NCBI GenBank assembly: GCA_963786295.1
Contig: CAWAYV010000027.1
Location: 186,001-250,000 of the forward strand
DNA from: JACCZX01 sp963786295
Lineage (GTDB): Bacteria; Pseudomonadota; Gammaproteobacteria; Burkholderiales; Burkholderiaceae_F
Length of the DNA: 64,000 nucleotides
Reading direction: 5' to 3'
Shown here: positions 8,964-18,568 of the stretch, one piece after another
Numbering within the stretch: the first letter of the stretch is position 1
Layout: the number at the start of each line of letters is the position of its first letter
Program-made: the position numbers and the translations under genes
Notes under the pieces: generated by a model
What the model saw: only the letters and a program-made list of their open reading frames with translations
Told to the model about the DNA's origin: nothing
Database searches by the model: none

Positions 8964-10117
8964 TGCTGCTCGAACTCTTCGAATGGCTGGCGCGCGACAT
9001 TCGATCGTTCAACGTCTTCTCGTATCTGACGTTGCGTGCGGTGCTCGCCGCTGCAACGTCGATGTTGATCGGCCTGGCGGCCGGCCCGTGGGTGATTCGG
9101 CGTCTGGCCGCACTGAAAATTGGTCAGGCGGTGCGGGTAGACGGCCCGCAATCGCATCTGACCAAGACCGGCACGCCGACGATGGGCGGCGCGCTGATTC
9201 TGATCGCGATCGGCATCACGACACTGCTGTGGGCCGATCTTTCGAACCGCTTCATATGGGTCACGCTGATCGTCACGCTCGGTTTCGGACTGATCGGATG
9301 GATCGACGATTACCGGAAAGTCGTGCACGGCAATCCGAAAGGCATGAGTGCGCGAGAAAAGTATGCGTGGCAATCGGCGATCGGGCTGGCTGCGTCGTTC
9401 TACCTCGCGTTTGCGATCGCCGCGCCCTCGACTGATCGCATCTGGGATTTGATGCACCAGTGGGTCACGCAGGGTTTTTACATCGACCTGCCGCCGCGCT
9501 CCGATCTGTTGGTGCCGTTTTTCAAAAACATCGCCTATCCGCTCGGCGTGTTCGGATTCGTCGTGCTGTCGTACCTGGTAATCGTTGGCACCAGCAACGC
9601 GGTGAACTTGACCGATGGACTCGATGGGTTGGCGATCATGCCGACGGTGATGATCGGTGCCGCGCTCGGCATATTCGCCTACGTCGTTGGGCGTGCGGAC
9701 TTTGCTCGCTACTTGCTGTTTCCGTACATACCGGGCGCGGGCGAGCTCGTGATCATCTGCGCCGCGATTTCCGGTGCCGGGCTCGCGTTCCTCTGGTTTA
9801 ACGCCTATCCGGCCGAAGTGTTCATGGGCGATGTTGGCGCGCTCGCGCTCGGTGGAGCACTCGGAACGATTGCGGTGATTACGCGCCAGGAGATCGTGCT
9901 GTTCATCATGGGGGGCGTGTTCGTCGTCGAGACAATCTCTGTGATGCTGCAGGTCACCTACTTCAAGTCGAGCGGTGGCCGCCGCATCTTTCGAATGGCG
10001 CCGCTACACCATCACTTCGAGCTGTCGGGTTGGAAAGAGACGCAGGTCGTCGTGCGGTTTTGGATCATCACGATGATGCTGGTGTTGGTCGGCCTGTCGA
10101 CGCTGAAAATTCGATGA
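8963..10117 (+). CDS. mraY: phospho-MurNAc-pentapeptide transferase MraY
   Basis: Polytopic inner-membrane enzyme that moves phospho-MurNAc-pentapeptide onto undecaprenyl phosphate to make lipid I. About ten membrane segments are apparent. Conserved cytoplasmic motifs include WIDDYRKV, NLTDGLDGLA (catalytic Asp region), FMGDVGALALGG and the histidine-rich APLHHHFELSGW. Start ATG shares one base with the murF stop (TGATG). 384 residues, slightly longer than the E. coli protein and typical of Burkholderiales. Confidence 0.96.
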   Translation: MLLELFEWLARDIRSFNVFSYLTLRAVLAAATSMLIGLAAGPWVIRRLAALKIGQAVRVDGPQSHLTKTGTPTMGGALILIAIGITTLLWADLSNRFIWVTLIVTLGFGLIGWIDDYRKVVHGNPKGMSAREKYAWQSAIGLAASFYLAFAIAAPSTDRIWDLMHQWVTQGFYIDLPPRSDLLVPFFKNIAYPLGVFGFVVLSYLVIVGTSNAVNLTDGLDGLAIMPTVMIGAALGIFAYVVGRADFARYLLFPYIPGAGELVIICAAISGAGLAFLWFNAYPAEVFMGDVGALALGGALGTIAVITRQEIVLFIMGGVFVVETISVMLQVTYFKSSGGRRIFRMAPLHHHFELSGWKETQVVVRFWIITMMLVLVGLSTLKIR

Positions 10118-11643
10118 GCGACTTAGAAACTGCGCCGCGCGCGCTGGTGCTGGGACTCGGCGATAGCGGCCTGGCAATGGCGCGCTTTCTCTGCGCGCAC
10201 GGACATTCAGTGCGAGTGGCCGACACGCGGCTTGACCCGCCGCGGCTGGCCGATCTGCGCGCTGAATTGCGGCAGGCTGAGTTCGTTGGCGGTGAGTTCT
10301 CGTCGACTTTGTTGGACGACGTGCAGTTGCTGGCGCTAAGCCCCGGACTATCGCCGACGCTTTCATCCGCCGCGCCGCTCATCAAAGCGGCGCACAAGCG
10401 CAAGATCGAAGTGGTCGGTGAGATCGAGCTATTCGCGCGCGAGCTCGCGCGATTGAAAGCGCAATGCGGCTACGCGCCGCAGATCGTCGGGGTGACCGGC
10501 ACGAACGGCAAAACGACGACCAGCCGGCTCACGGGCTTGATGATTGAGGCTGCCGGCAAGCGGGTACAAGTCGCCGGCAACATTGCGCCCGTCGCCCTCG
10601 ACGCGCTGCGTGCCCGTTTGGCCGAACACGATTTGCCCGAAGTGTGGGTGCTCGAGCTTTCAAGCTTTCAACTGGCCACGACGCGCTCGCTTGCCTGCGA
10701 CGCGGCGGCTGTGCTGAACATCACCGATGATCATCTTGACTGGCATGACACGCTGCAGACGTACGCTGCTGCGAAGGCGCGCATCTTCTCGGCGAAGACC
10801 GTTCGAATATTGAATCGCGACGACGCCAGAGTGGCCGCGATGGCGAAGAAAAGCGGCAACGCCATTACTTTCGGCTCCGATGCGCCAACTTCCGGCGACT
10901 CGTATGGAATCGTCGTCGATCACGGTGTTGCCTGGCTGGCGTGGGCAGAAGACCTGAGCGTGCCTGCGCGCAGAAGGAAAGCACTCGATCAGCCGGCGCA
11001 ACTGCCCGAACTGCTCCAACAGCCCGAGCTGCCTCAACTGCGGGTGCACCGACTGATGCCCGCCGACGCACTCGCCCTTCGCGGCCGGCACAATGCGATG
11101 AATGCGCTGGCGGCCCTCGCGCTTGCGCGCGCAATCGATTGCCCGCTGGCGCCGATGATGCATGCGCTGCGTCGCTACTCGGGCGAGCCGCACCGGTTGC
11201 AATTGATTGCCACGATCGACGGTGTCGAGTATTACGACGACAGCAAGGGCACCAACGTCGGCGCGACCGTCGCCGCGCTTGAAGGCCTAGGTGCAGAAGG
11301 CAAGAAGCTGGTCGTCATTGCCGGCGGCGATGGCAAGGGCCAGAATTTTGAGCCGCTGGCTGCGCCGATCGCACGTCATGCGCGGGCGGTGGTGGTCATT
11401 GGCCGCGATGCGGCCGCCATCCGCGCCGTGCTCGAGCACGGTGCGGCCGGCGTGCCGCTGCTTGATGCGAACACGCTCGAGCAGGCAGTCGCCACCGCAG
11501 CGGCACGGGCGCGCCATGGCGACGCAGTCCTGTTGTCGCCCGCGTGCGCAAGCTTTGACATGTTTCGCAATTACGTGCACCGCGGTGAGGCCTTTACCGA
11601 TGCGGTACGCGAGTTGTCGGCTGAAGCGGGGCAGCCGTCATGA
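10114..11643 (+). CDS. murD: UDP-MurNAc-L-alanine:D-glutamate ligase MurD
   Basis: Cytoplasmic Mur ligase adding D-Glu to UDP-MurNAc-L-Ala. The N-terminal Rossmann-like LGLGDSGLAMARF, the ATP loop VTGTNGKTTTSRL and DDSKGTNVGAT in the C-terminal domain identify it. The central domain carries a Q/P/L-rich insert (about residues 285-310) before HRLMPADALALRG, making the protein 509 residues; similar inserts occur in betaproteobacterial MurD. ATG 10114 overlaps the mraY stop; the frame is open further upstream but that lies inside mraY. Confidence 0.95.
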   Translation: MSDLETAPRALVLGLGDSGLAMARFLCAHGHSVRVADTRLDPPRLADLRAELRQAEFVGGEFSSTLLDDVQLLALSPGLSPTLSSAAPLIKAAHKRKIEVVGEIELFARELARLKAQCGYAPQIVGVTGTNGKTTTSRLTGLMIEAAGKRVQVAGNIAPVALDALRARLAEHDLPEVWVLELSSFQLATTRSLACDAAAVLNITDDHLDWHDTLQTYAAAKARIFSAKTVRILNRDDARVAAMAKKSGNAITFGSDAPTSGDSYGIVVDHGVAWLAWAEDLSVPARRRKALDQPAQLPELLQQPELPQLRVHRLMPADALALRGRHNAMNALAALALARAIDCPLAPMMHALRRYSGEPHRLQLIATIDGVEYYDDSKGTNVGATVAALEGLGAEGKKLVVIAGGDGKGQNFEPLAAPIARHARAVVVIGRDAAAIRAVLEHGAAGVPLLDANTLEQAVATAAARARHGDAVLLSPACASFDMFRNYVHRGEAFTDAVRELSAEAGQPS

Positions 11644-12944
11644 GCGGGCTGTTACGACTCTGGCGCGCCTCATTCGGCGGTAGCAGACCGACTCGACACG
11701 AGCGCGGTGATACCGCGCTCGCATTTGCCGGATCGTTGGTGGGCTTGAGTGGCACGGGTTTGGGCAGAGGTGCAGTAGCGTCGGCGCGTCCTACGTCGCT
11801 GCCTGCGGTTGACGGGCCGCTATTGAGCGTCGTGTTGGCGCTGGTTCTGATCGGCACCGTAATGGTCTACTCGGCATCGATATCGCTCGCCGATTCGCCG
11901 CGCTACAACGTTGCACCTACGCATTTCCTGATGCGGCATCTGTTGTCGCTCGGCATCGCGTTCTGTGTGGCGGCGATCGCGTTTCAAATCCCGATCGGCG
12001 TGTGGCAGCGGCTGGCGCCGTTTGTGTTCGTCGGTGCGCTTGTGTTGCTCGTTGTCGTGTTGATTCCGGGCGTTGGCAAAGGAGTCAATGGCGCCAAGCG
12101 TTGGATACCGCTCGGCGTTCTGAATCTACAGCCGTCGGAGTTGATGAAGGTCGCGTGTGTGCTGTACGCAGCCAACTTCACGGTACGCAAGCAGGACTAC
12201 ATGAATCACTTCGGCAAAGGGTTCTTGCCGATGGCGTTTGTAATGGGTGCAATCGGGGTGCTGCTGCTGTTGCAGCCGGACCTAGGCGCGTTCGGCGTGA
12301 TCGTTGCGATCAGTATGGGCATCCTGTTTCTCGGCGGTGTCAATGGCCGGCTATTCACGGGTATTGCGGGCGCGCTGGCCTCGGTGTTCGTGCTCGTCAT
12401 TTGGCTGTCGCCATGGCGGCGCGAGCGGATCTTTGCCTATTTAGACCCGTGGTCCGAAGGCAATGCTCTCGGCAAGGCATACCAGTTATCGCATTCGCTG
12501 ATCGCTTTCGGGCGCGGCGAATGGTTCGGCGTCGGCCTCGGCGGCAGCGTCGAGAAGCTGCACTACCTGCCCGAAGCGCACACCGATTTCATTCTCGCAG
12601 TGCTCGGTGAAGAACTCGGGCTGGCTGGCGTGGCGACCGTCGTCGTGCTTTTTTACTGGCTGGTCAAGCGCGCGTTTGAAATCGGTCGCCAGGCGATCGC
12701 ACTGGAGCGCACGTTCGCCGGCCTGATCGCCCAAGGCGTGGGGCTGTGGATCGGCGTGCAAACGTTCATCAACGTCGGCGTCGCCACCGGATTGCTGCCG
12801 ACCAAGGGCTTGACGTTGCCGCTGATGAGCTACGGCGGATCGGCGCTGTTATCGACGCTGCTGGCGATTGCAATTTTGCTGCGTGTGGATAGGGAGAACC
12901 GCGTGCTGATGCGCGGCGTGGCCGCGCGTATGCACATCACTTGA
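11640..12944 (+). CDS. ftsW: septal peptidoglycan glycosyltransferase FtsW
   Basis: SEDS-family polymerase that works with FtsI at the septum. After a cytoplasmic N-tail of about 60 residues, around ten hydrophobic segments follow. Diagnostic features are GAKRWIPLGVLNLQPSE, the extracytoplasmic catalytic loop region YLPEAHTDFI and the C-terminal GLTLPLMSYGGSAL. The start overlaps the murD stop (ATGA). 434 residues, no frameshift. Confidence 0.95.
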   Translation: MSGLLRLWRASFGGSRPTRHERGDTALAFAGSLVGLSGTGLGRGAVASARPTSLPAVDGPLLSVVLALVLIGTVMVYSASISLADSPRYNVAPTHFLMRHLLSLGIAFCVAAIAFQIPIGVWQRLAPFVFVGALVLLVVVLIPGVGKGVNGAKRWIPLGVLNLQPSELMKVACVLYAANFTVRKQDYMNHFGKGFLPMAFVMGAIGVLLLLQPDLGAFGVIVAISMGILFLGGVNGRLFTGIAGALASVFVLVIWLSPWRRERIFAYLDPWSEGNALGKAYQLSHSLIAFGRGEWFGVGLGGSVEKLHYLPEAHTDFILAVLGEELGLAGVATVVVLFYWLVKRAFEIGRQAIALERTFAGLIAQGVGLWIGVQTFINVGVATGLLPTKGLTLPLMSYGGSALLSTLLAIAILLRVDRENRVLMRGVAARMHIT

Positions 12945-14005
12945 TGGTCGTCGCCGCAGGCACCGGAGGGCACGTGATGCCGGGGCTCGCTGTTGCCGAG
13001 GCGCTGCGTGATCGCGGATGGTCGGTCAGCTGGCTCGGCACTCGGATGGGCATGGAACGCCAACTCATCGAGCCACGCGGAATTGCATTCGACGCGATCG
13101 ATTTTTCAGGCTTGCGCGGCAAGGGCGTAAAAACATTGCTGCTCGGCGGGTTCTACCTGCTGCGAGCTCTCTGGCAAAGCCGCGCGCTGATTCGCGCACG
13201 CAAGCCGCGCGTGATGTTTTCCACCGGCGGATATGTCGCTGTGCCGGCCGGAATGGCGGCGAGCACGCTCGGCGTGCCGCTGGTGCTGTTGAACTCGGAT
13301 GCGGCGCCGTTGATGTCGACGAAAATGTTGAAGCCGCTTTCGTCAGCCGTGCTATGTGGCTTTGATGGCGCGGCCGCAAAGATGGCGGGCAAAAAGGGCG
13401 TCGTGACCGGAAACCCTGTGCGCGCCGAAATAGCGCAGATCGCTCCACCCGAGCAGCGTTATGCGGGCCGTTCCGGTCCGTTGCAACTACTGGTTATCGG
13501 CGGCAGCCTGGGTGCTCAGGTGCTGAACGAAAACGTACCGCGCGCACTGGCGCTGGTCTCATCCGATCTGCGCGCAAAGGTGGTTCATCAATGCGGCGCC
13601 AAACACATCGATTCTGTCCGCGCGCTCTATCGAGAGGTCGGTGTCGACGCCGAAATCGTCGCGTTTATCAACGACATGCCCGCGCGGTACGCAGCGGCAG
13701 ACGTCGTCGTCTGTCGCGCAGGTGCGATCACGGTTTCGGAGCTTGCTGCAGCCGGAGTGGCAAGCGTGCTGGTTCCGCTTGTTGCGTCGACCACTTCACA
13801 CCAGCGAGATAACGCGCAATACATGGCCGCGAATGGCGCCGCGATTCACTTGCCGCAATCAGAGCTCGGACCGTCGAGGCTTGCCGACTTGTTGCGCTCA
13901 CTCACGCGCGATCGGCTACTGGCTATGGCTGTAGCAGCACGTTCGGTTGGAAAACCCGACGCCACACAGACGGTGGCTTCGATCATTGAGAAGGTTGCAG
14001 CGTGA
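12944..14005 (+). CDS. murG: lipid II synthase MurG
   Basis: Peripheral membrane glycosyltransferase that adds GlcNAc to lipid I. The N-terminal glycine-rich AAGTGGHVMPGLAVAE, FSTGGYVAVPAG and the C-terminal domain with VVCRAGAITVSELAAAG are the family signatures. ATG 12944 forms TGATG with the ftsW stop; a TTG three bases earlier is the only alternative. 353 residues is standard. Membrane association follows from the family. Confidence 0.95.
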   Translation: MVVAAGTGGHVMPGLAVAEALRDRGWSVSWLGTRMGMERQLIEPRGIAFDAIDFSGLRGKGVKTLLLGGFYLLRALWQSRALIRARKPRVMFSTGGYVAVPAGMAASTLGVPLVLLNSDAAPLMSTKMLKPLSSAVLCGFDGAAAKMAGKKGVVTGNPVRAEIAQIAPPEQRYAGRSGPLQLLVIGGSLGAQVLNENVPRALALVSSDLRAKVVHQCGAKHIDSVRALYREVGVDAEIVAFINDMPARYAAADVVVCRAGAITVSELAAAGVASVLVPLVASTTSHQRDNAQYMAANGAAIHLPQSELGPSRLADLLRSLTRDRLLAMAVAARSVGKPDATQTVASIIEKVAA

Positions 14006-14118
14006 TGTACGAATTGATGAACCTCGCGAAGCAGCGGCTGGCACAGCTGCACCGCCTACGGCGTCGGTCGCTTGCGACTGCTCGAGCCGCAGGCTCGCGT
14101 ACACGTGCAGTGCTCTCG

Positions 14119-15511
14119 ATGAAACACGCCGTCAAACACATTCACTTCGTCGGCATTGGCGGCAGCGGCATGTCGGGTATTGCCGAAGTGCTGCTTACTC
14201 TTGGTTATCGCGTTAGTGGCTCGGATAGCGCTTCAACTGCGACCACCAAGCGGCTTGCTCAATTGAACGCAACGATCACGCATGGCCATCGCGCGGAAAA
14301 CGTCAACGGGGCCGATGCAGTCGTGGTTTCCACTGCTGTGGCGGACGACAACCCTGAGGTTCAAGAGGCACGCGCGAAGCGCATCCCGATCGTTCCGCGC
14401 GCGGTGATGCTGGCCGAGTTGATGCGACTGAAGCAGGGAATCGCGATTGCAGGCACGCACGGCAAGACGACGACGACGAGCCTGGTCGCGAGCGTGCTCG
14501 CTGCCGGCGGCTTCGATCCAACCTTCGTGATCGGAGGTCGCCTGAATTCCGCCGGCGCAAGTGCGCGGCTGGGCAGTGGCGACTACATCGTGGTCGAGGC
14601 CGACGAGTCCGATGCCTCTTTCCTGAATTTGAATCCGGTGATCGCCGTTGTCACCAACATCGACAACGATCACATGGAAACCTATGGGCATGACTTTGCC
14701 CGGCTGAGGCAGGCGTTCGTCGATTTTCTGTCGCGACTGCCGTTTTACGGCCGGGCAGTCGTATGCATCGACGACGCAAATGTGCGCGAGATCCTGCCGT
14801 CTGGTGCCCAAGCCGCTGTTGACGTACGGCTTTGCCGAAGACGCTCAGCTTCGCGCATTCGATGCGCGCGCAGACGGCACGCAGATGAAGTTCCGCGTTG
14901 CGCGCGAGAGCGCCGCAGCGCTTGATGTCACGCTGAACTTGCCTGGCATGCATAACGTCGCGAACGCGCTAGCCGCAATTGCGGTGGGCATCGAGCTCGG
15001 TGTTCCGGATTCGGCGATCGTCGCCGCGCTCACCGAGTTCACTGGCGTTGGCCGGCGCTTCGCACGGCATGGCGATCTACCGACGCCGGCAGGCGGCCGC
15101 TTCACATTGATCGATGACTACGGACACCACCCAGCCGAAGCTACGGCCACGTTGCAGGCGGCCCGTGGGGCGTTTCCAAACCGGCGCATCGTGCTCGCGT
15201 TTCAGCCGCACCGTTACACGCGCACGCGCGACAGCTTCGAAGATTTCGTGCGCGTGTTGTCGACTGCCGATGTGTTGCTGCTCACCGATGTGTATCCGGC
15301 CGGCGAAACGCCGATCGTCTTGGCGGACGGGCGCTCTCTCGCCCGCGCCATTCGAGTGGCCGGAAAGATCGAACCGATCTTCGTCGAGTCGATCGACGAG
15401 TTACCGGCGGCGCTGCTCGATGTCGTGCGCGACGGCGATGTTGTGATTGCGATGGGCGCCGGTTCGATCGGCCAGCTGGCGTCGAAGCTGACTGGCGGGG
15501 GCGGCGAATGA
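14119..15511 (+). CDS. murC: UDP-MurNAc:L-alanine ligase MurC (one frameshift)
   Basis: Cytoplasmic Mur ligase that adds the first L-Ala. HFVGIGGSGMSGIAEVL, the ATP loop IAGTHGKTTTTSLVAS and DDYGHHPAEATAT are diagnostic. The frame shifts by +1 near 14800, after VREILP; dropping one T joins it to LVPKPLLTYGFAEDA, giving about 463 residues. ATG 14119 matches family starts (MKHAVKHIHF). The same frame is open back to 14002, overlapping the murG stop as GTGATG, and would add 39 Arg/Leu-rich residues. Frameshift probably a sequence error, since the gene is essential. Confidence 0.92.
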
Positions 15512-16461
15512 GCATCTCCGGCTTCGGTAAGGTCGGCGTGCTGTTCGGCGGGCGCTCTTCCGAGCGCGAAGTGTCGATCATGTCGGGCACCGGCGTGTTG
15601 AATGCCTTGCGCTCGCGCGGTATCGACGCGCACGCGTTCGATCCGGCCACGCAACCACTGGGCGAACTCGAGACAGCGAAGTTCGACCGTGTGTTCATTG
15701 CGTTGCACGGGCGCGGTGGCGAGGATGGTGCAATCCAAGGCGCGCTCGAGACGCTGCGGATTCCTTACACCGGCAGCGGAGTCCAAGCGTCAGCGATCGC
15801 GATCGACAAGGTGCTTACCAAGCGCATATGGGAGATGTACAAGCTGCCGACACCACGCTACCGCGTGATCGAGTCCGACGAGCGCGCGCACCTGAACGAA
15901 GTGGCCGACGAGTTGCGTCTACCGCTGATCGTCAAGCCGCCGAATGAAGGCTCGACCATCGGCATCTCGCGTGTGCTCGGTTATTCCGGCATGGCCGAGG
16001 CTTTCAAATTGGCGCGCGAGTATGACGACGTCGTTTTGGCTGAAGAATTCATCGACGGCCAGGAGCTGACGTGCGCAATTCTCGGCCAGGGTAGCCAAGC
16101 CGAGGCGCTGCCGTTGGTCGAAATCCGCGCACCCGATGCGAACTACGATTATCACAATAAGTACTTCGGTGAAGAAACGAAGTATCTGTGTCCCGCACCG
16201 ATCGATGCGGCACTGAGCAAGACGATTCGCGAGCTTTCGGTTCGCGCCTACAACGCGCTCGGCGCGCGCGGCTGGGGCCGAATCGACATCATGCTGAGCA
16301 AGCGAAATCAACCGTATTTGCTCGAGCTCAATACGTCGCCGGGCATGACCGGACATTCGCTGGTGCCGATCGCCGCGCGCGCCGTGGACATCAGCTACGA
16401 AGACCTTGTACTGCGAATTCTCGCGCTCGCCACGCTGCAAGAGCGAAGGGCTGTTCAATGA
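15508..16461 (+). CDS. ddlB: D-alanine--D-alanine ligase
   Basis: ATP-grasp ligase making the D-Ala-D-Ala used by MurF. GVLFGGRSSEREVSIMSG at the N-terminus, PLIVKPPNEGSTIGI in the ATP-grasp domain and the C-terminal LELNTSPGMTGHSLVP loop are family marks. 317 residues, no frameshift. ATG 15508 overlaps the murC stop by 4 nt; its location inside the dcw cluster supports the DdlB name. Confidence 0.95.
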   Translation: MSISGFGKVGVLFGGRSSEREVSIMSGTGVLNALRSRGIDAHAFDPATQPLGELETAKFDRVFIALHGRGGEDGAIQGALETLRIPYTGSGVQASAIAIDKVLTKRIWEMYKLPTPRYRVIESDERAHLNEVADELRLPLIVKPPNEGSTIGISRVLGYSGMAEAFKLAREYDDVVLAEEFIDGQELTCAILGQGSQAEALPLVEIRAPDANYDYHNKYFGEETKYLCPAPIDAALSKTIRELSVRAYNALGARGWGRIDIMLSKRNQPYLLELNTSPGMTGHSLVPIAARAVDISYEDLVLRILALATLQERRAVQ

Positions 16462-17240
16462 GCGCGCGCACGATGAATCGGCTGGCGGCGTTGTGCGTTG
16501 TGCTCGCGCTGTTGGCTATTGGCGCCGCTGCATTGTGGCGGTTGGCGCAACAGCCGAAGTTTCAGCTGAAACGCATCGACGTTCGTGGTGACTTACGCCA
16601 CGTGACGGCCGCGTCAGTGCGTGCCGCGTTGGCAGGGCGGCTGCGCGGCAATTACTTCACGATGCGGCTCGACGACACGCGCCGGCTGTTTGAGACGGTG
16701 CCATGGGTCGCTCAAGCTTCGGTGCGGCGAGTATGGCCTGACCGGCTCATTGTTACGTTGACCGAATATCGGGCGCTGGGCGTGTGGGAAGACGGGCGGC
16801 TGTTGTCCGATCGCGGCGAGCTTTTCGTTGCCAATCCCGACGAGGCGGAAATTTACGGCCGATTGCCGGAGTTCAGCGGGCCATTTAGCGCGGCGAAGGA
16901 GGCGGCGCGACGCTACTACGAACTATCGGCGCAATTTGCGGCTTTGTCGCTGAGCATTGCTGCGATCGACATTTCCGATCGCAAGGCTTGGTCACTGCGC
17001 CTTGCCCCTGATCTACGCGATGACGCGAAAGATCGCAGCGATATTCGCGTTGAACTCGGCCGTGATCGTGCAGCGATCCCGCTCGGCGAGCGTGTGGCGC
17101 AAGTCGTTGCTGCGTATCCATTCGTCGTCGCGCAGCTGGGTGGTCCGCCGGCGCGCATCGACGCGCGTTACGCCAATGGTCTGGCGGCATCGATTCCGAC
17201 CAAGGTGATGATGAAACCAGACCGCGCGGCACGACCATGA
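16458..17240 (+). CDS. ftsQ: cell division protein FtsQ
   Basis: Bitopic divisome protein recruiting FtsL/FtsB. A short cytoplasmic N-terminus and one membrane helix (about residues 7-28, AALCVVLALLAIGAAALW) are followed by the POTRA domain beginning FQLKRIDVRGDLRHVT and the beta domain with VRRVWPDRLIVTLTEYRAL. 260 residues is typical. ATG 16458 overlaps the ddlB stop, and the 3' end overlaps the ftsA ATG. Confidence 0.93.
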   Translation: MSARTMNRLAALCVVLALLAIGAAALWRLAQQPKFQLKRIDVRGDLRHVTAASVRAALAGRLRGNYFTMRLDDTRRLFETVPWVAQASVRRVWPDRLIVTLTEYRALGVWEDGRLLSDRGELFVANPDEAEIYGRLPEFSGPFSAAKEAARRYYELSAQFAALSLSIAAIDISDRKAWSLRLAPDLRDDAKDRSDIRVELGRDRAAIPLGERVAQVVAAYPFVVAQLGGPPARIDARYANGLAASIPTKVMMKPDRAARP

Positions 17241-18469
17241 GAAGCGAAAGCAAGGACCTGATCGTCGGGCTCGACATTGGCACCTCGAAGGTCGTCGTCG
17301 CGGTGGCCGAAGTGCTGGCCGATGGCCGTTTCCAGGTGATCGGCCTCGGTCAAGCCGAGTCGCAAGGCCTGCGCAAGGGCGTGGTAGTCAACATTGAAGC
17401 GACTGTGCAATCGATACGCCGCGCGCTCGAGGAAGCCGAGTTGATGGCCGCGTGCCAGATTCGCGACGTGTTTACCGGTATCGCCGGCAGCCACATCAAG
17501 AGCTTCAATTCGAGCGGGATGGTGGCGATCAAGGACCGCGAAGTCGCTGCACCCGACGTTTCAAGAGTCATCGAGACCGCAAAGGCGGTCAATATTCCGA
17601 CCGATCAACAAGTGCTGCATGTGCTGACGCAGGAGTTCATCGTCGACGGGCAGGAAGATATCCGCGAGCCGATTGGCATGAGCGGCGTGCGGCTCGAAGT
17701 GCGCGTGCATATCGTCACCGGCGCCGTCAGCGCGGCGCAGAACATCATCAAGTGCGTGCGCCGTTGCGGCCTCGAAGTGCAGGACCTCATCTTGCAGCCG
17801 CTCGCCTCGTCGCTGTCGGCGTTGACCTCGGATGAAAAGGAACTCGGCGTCGCGCTGGTCGATATCGGCGGCGGCACCACCGATATCGCCATTTTCACCG
17901 GCGGTGCGATCCGTCATACCGCGATCATTCCGATTGCCGGCGATCAGATTACCAATGACATCGCGATGGCGCTGCGCACACCGATTCCAGACGCCGAAGA
18001 CATCAAGCTGCGCTGGGGTGTGGCAAAAGAAGTGCTGGCCGATCCGAACGAAAAAATCGAGATCCCCGGCCTCGGTGATCGCCCACCTCGGCTGCTGTCG
18101 CGCCAGTCGCTGGCCGCGGTGATCGAACCCAGAGTCGAAGAGCTGTTCACGCTGACACAGCAAGTCGTGCGCGAATCCGGATACGAAGAGCTGCTGTCGT
18201 CCGGCATCGTGCTGACCGGCGGCACGAGCTTGCTCCCCGGCATGACCGAGTTGGCGGAAGACGTGTTCTTGAAGCCGGCGCGCATCGGCTGGCCGAATTA
18301 CATCGGCTCGCTGTCCGATGTCGTACGCAATCCACGCTTCGCTACCGCGATGGGTCTACTGGTTGAAGCGCACTCGCAGCGCTTACGTGGTCGCAAGCTG
18401 GCGCAGCAAACGGGATCCTTCAGGCAAACGGTGAAACGGATGAAGGAATGGGTTGTTGGTAATTTTTGA
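17237..18469 (+). CDS. ftsA: cell division protein FtsA
   Basis: Actin-like protein that tethers FtsZ filaments to the membrane. Phosphate-1 motif GLDIGTSKVVVAV, phosphate-2 LVDIGGGTTDIAIF, adenosine motif VLTGGTSLLPG and a C-terminal amphipathic segment (RMKEWVVGNF) expected to bind membrane are all present. 410 residues, no frameshift. The start overlaps the ftsQ stop; a 99-nt gap follows before ftsZ. Confidence 0.96.
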   Translation: MRSESKDLIVGLDIGTSKVVVAVAEVLADGRFQVIGLGQAESQGLRKGVVVNIEATVQSIRRALEEAELMAACQIRDVFTGIAGSHIKSFNSSGMVAIKDREVAAPDVSRVIETAKAVNIPTDQQVLHVLTQEFIVDGQEDIREPIGMSGVRLEVRVHIVTGAVSAAQNIIKCVRRCGLEVQDLILQPLASSLSALTSDEKELGVALVDIGGGTTDIAIFTGGAIRHTAIIPIAGDQITNDIAMALRTPIPDAEDIKLRWGVAKEVLADPNEKIEIPGLGDRPPRLLSRQSLAAVIEPRVEELFTLTQQVVRESGYEELLSSGIVLTGGTSLLPGMTELAEDVFLKPARIGWPNYIGSLSDVVRNPRFATAMGLLVEAHSQRLRGRKLAQQTGSFRQTVKRMKEWVVGNF

Positions 18470-18568
18470 AGGGCGGAGCGCCCAATGCCAAGCGCGTCGG
18501 CGTTAATAAATGCGGCTTTTGGCTTTGCGCGTTTTTCAATCGCAGTACTTAGCTAAGCAGGAGGCAAC

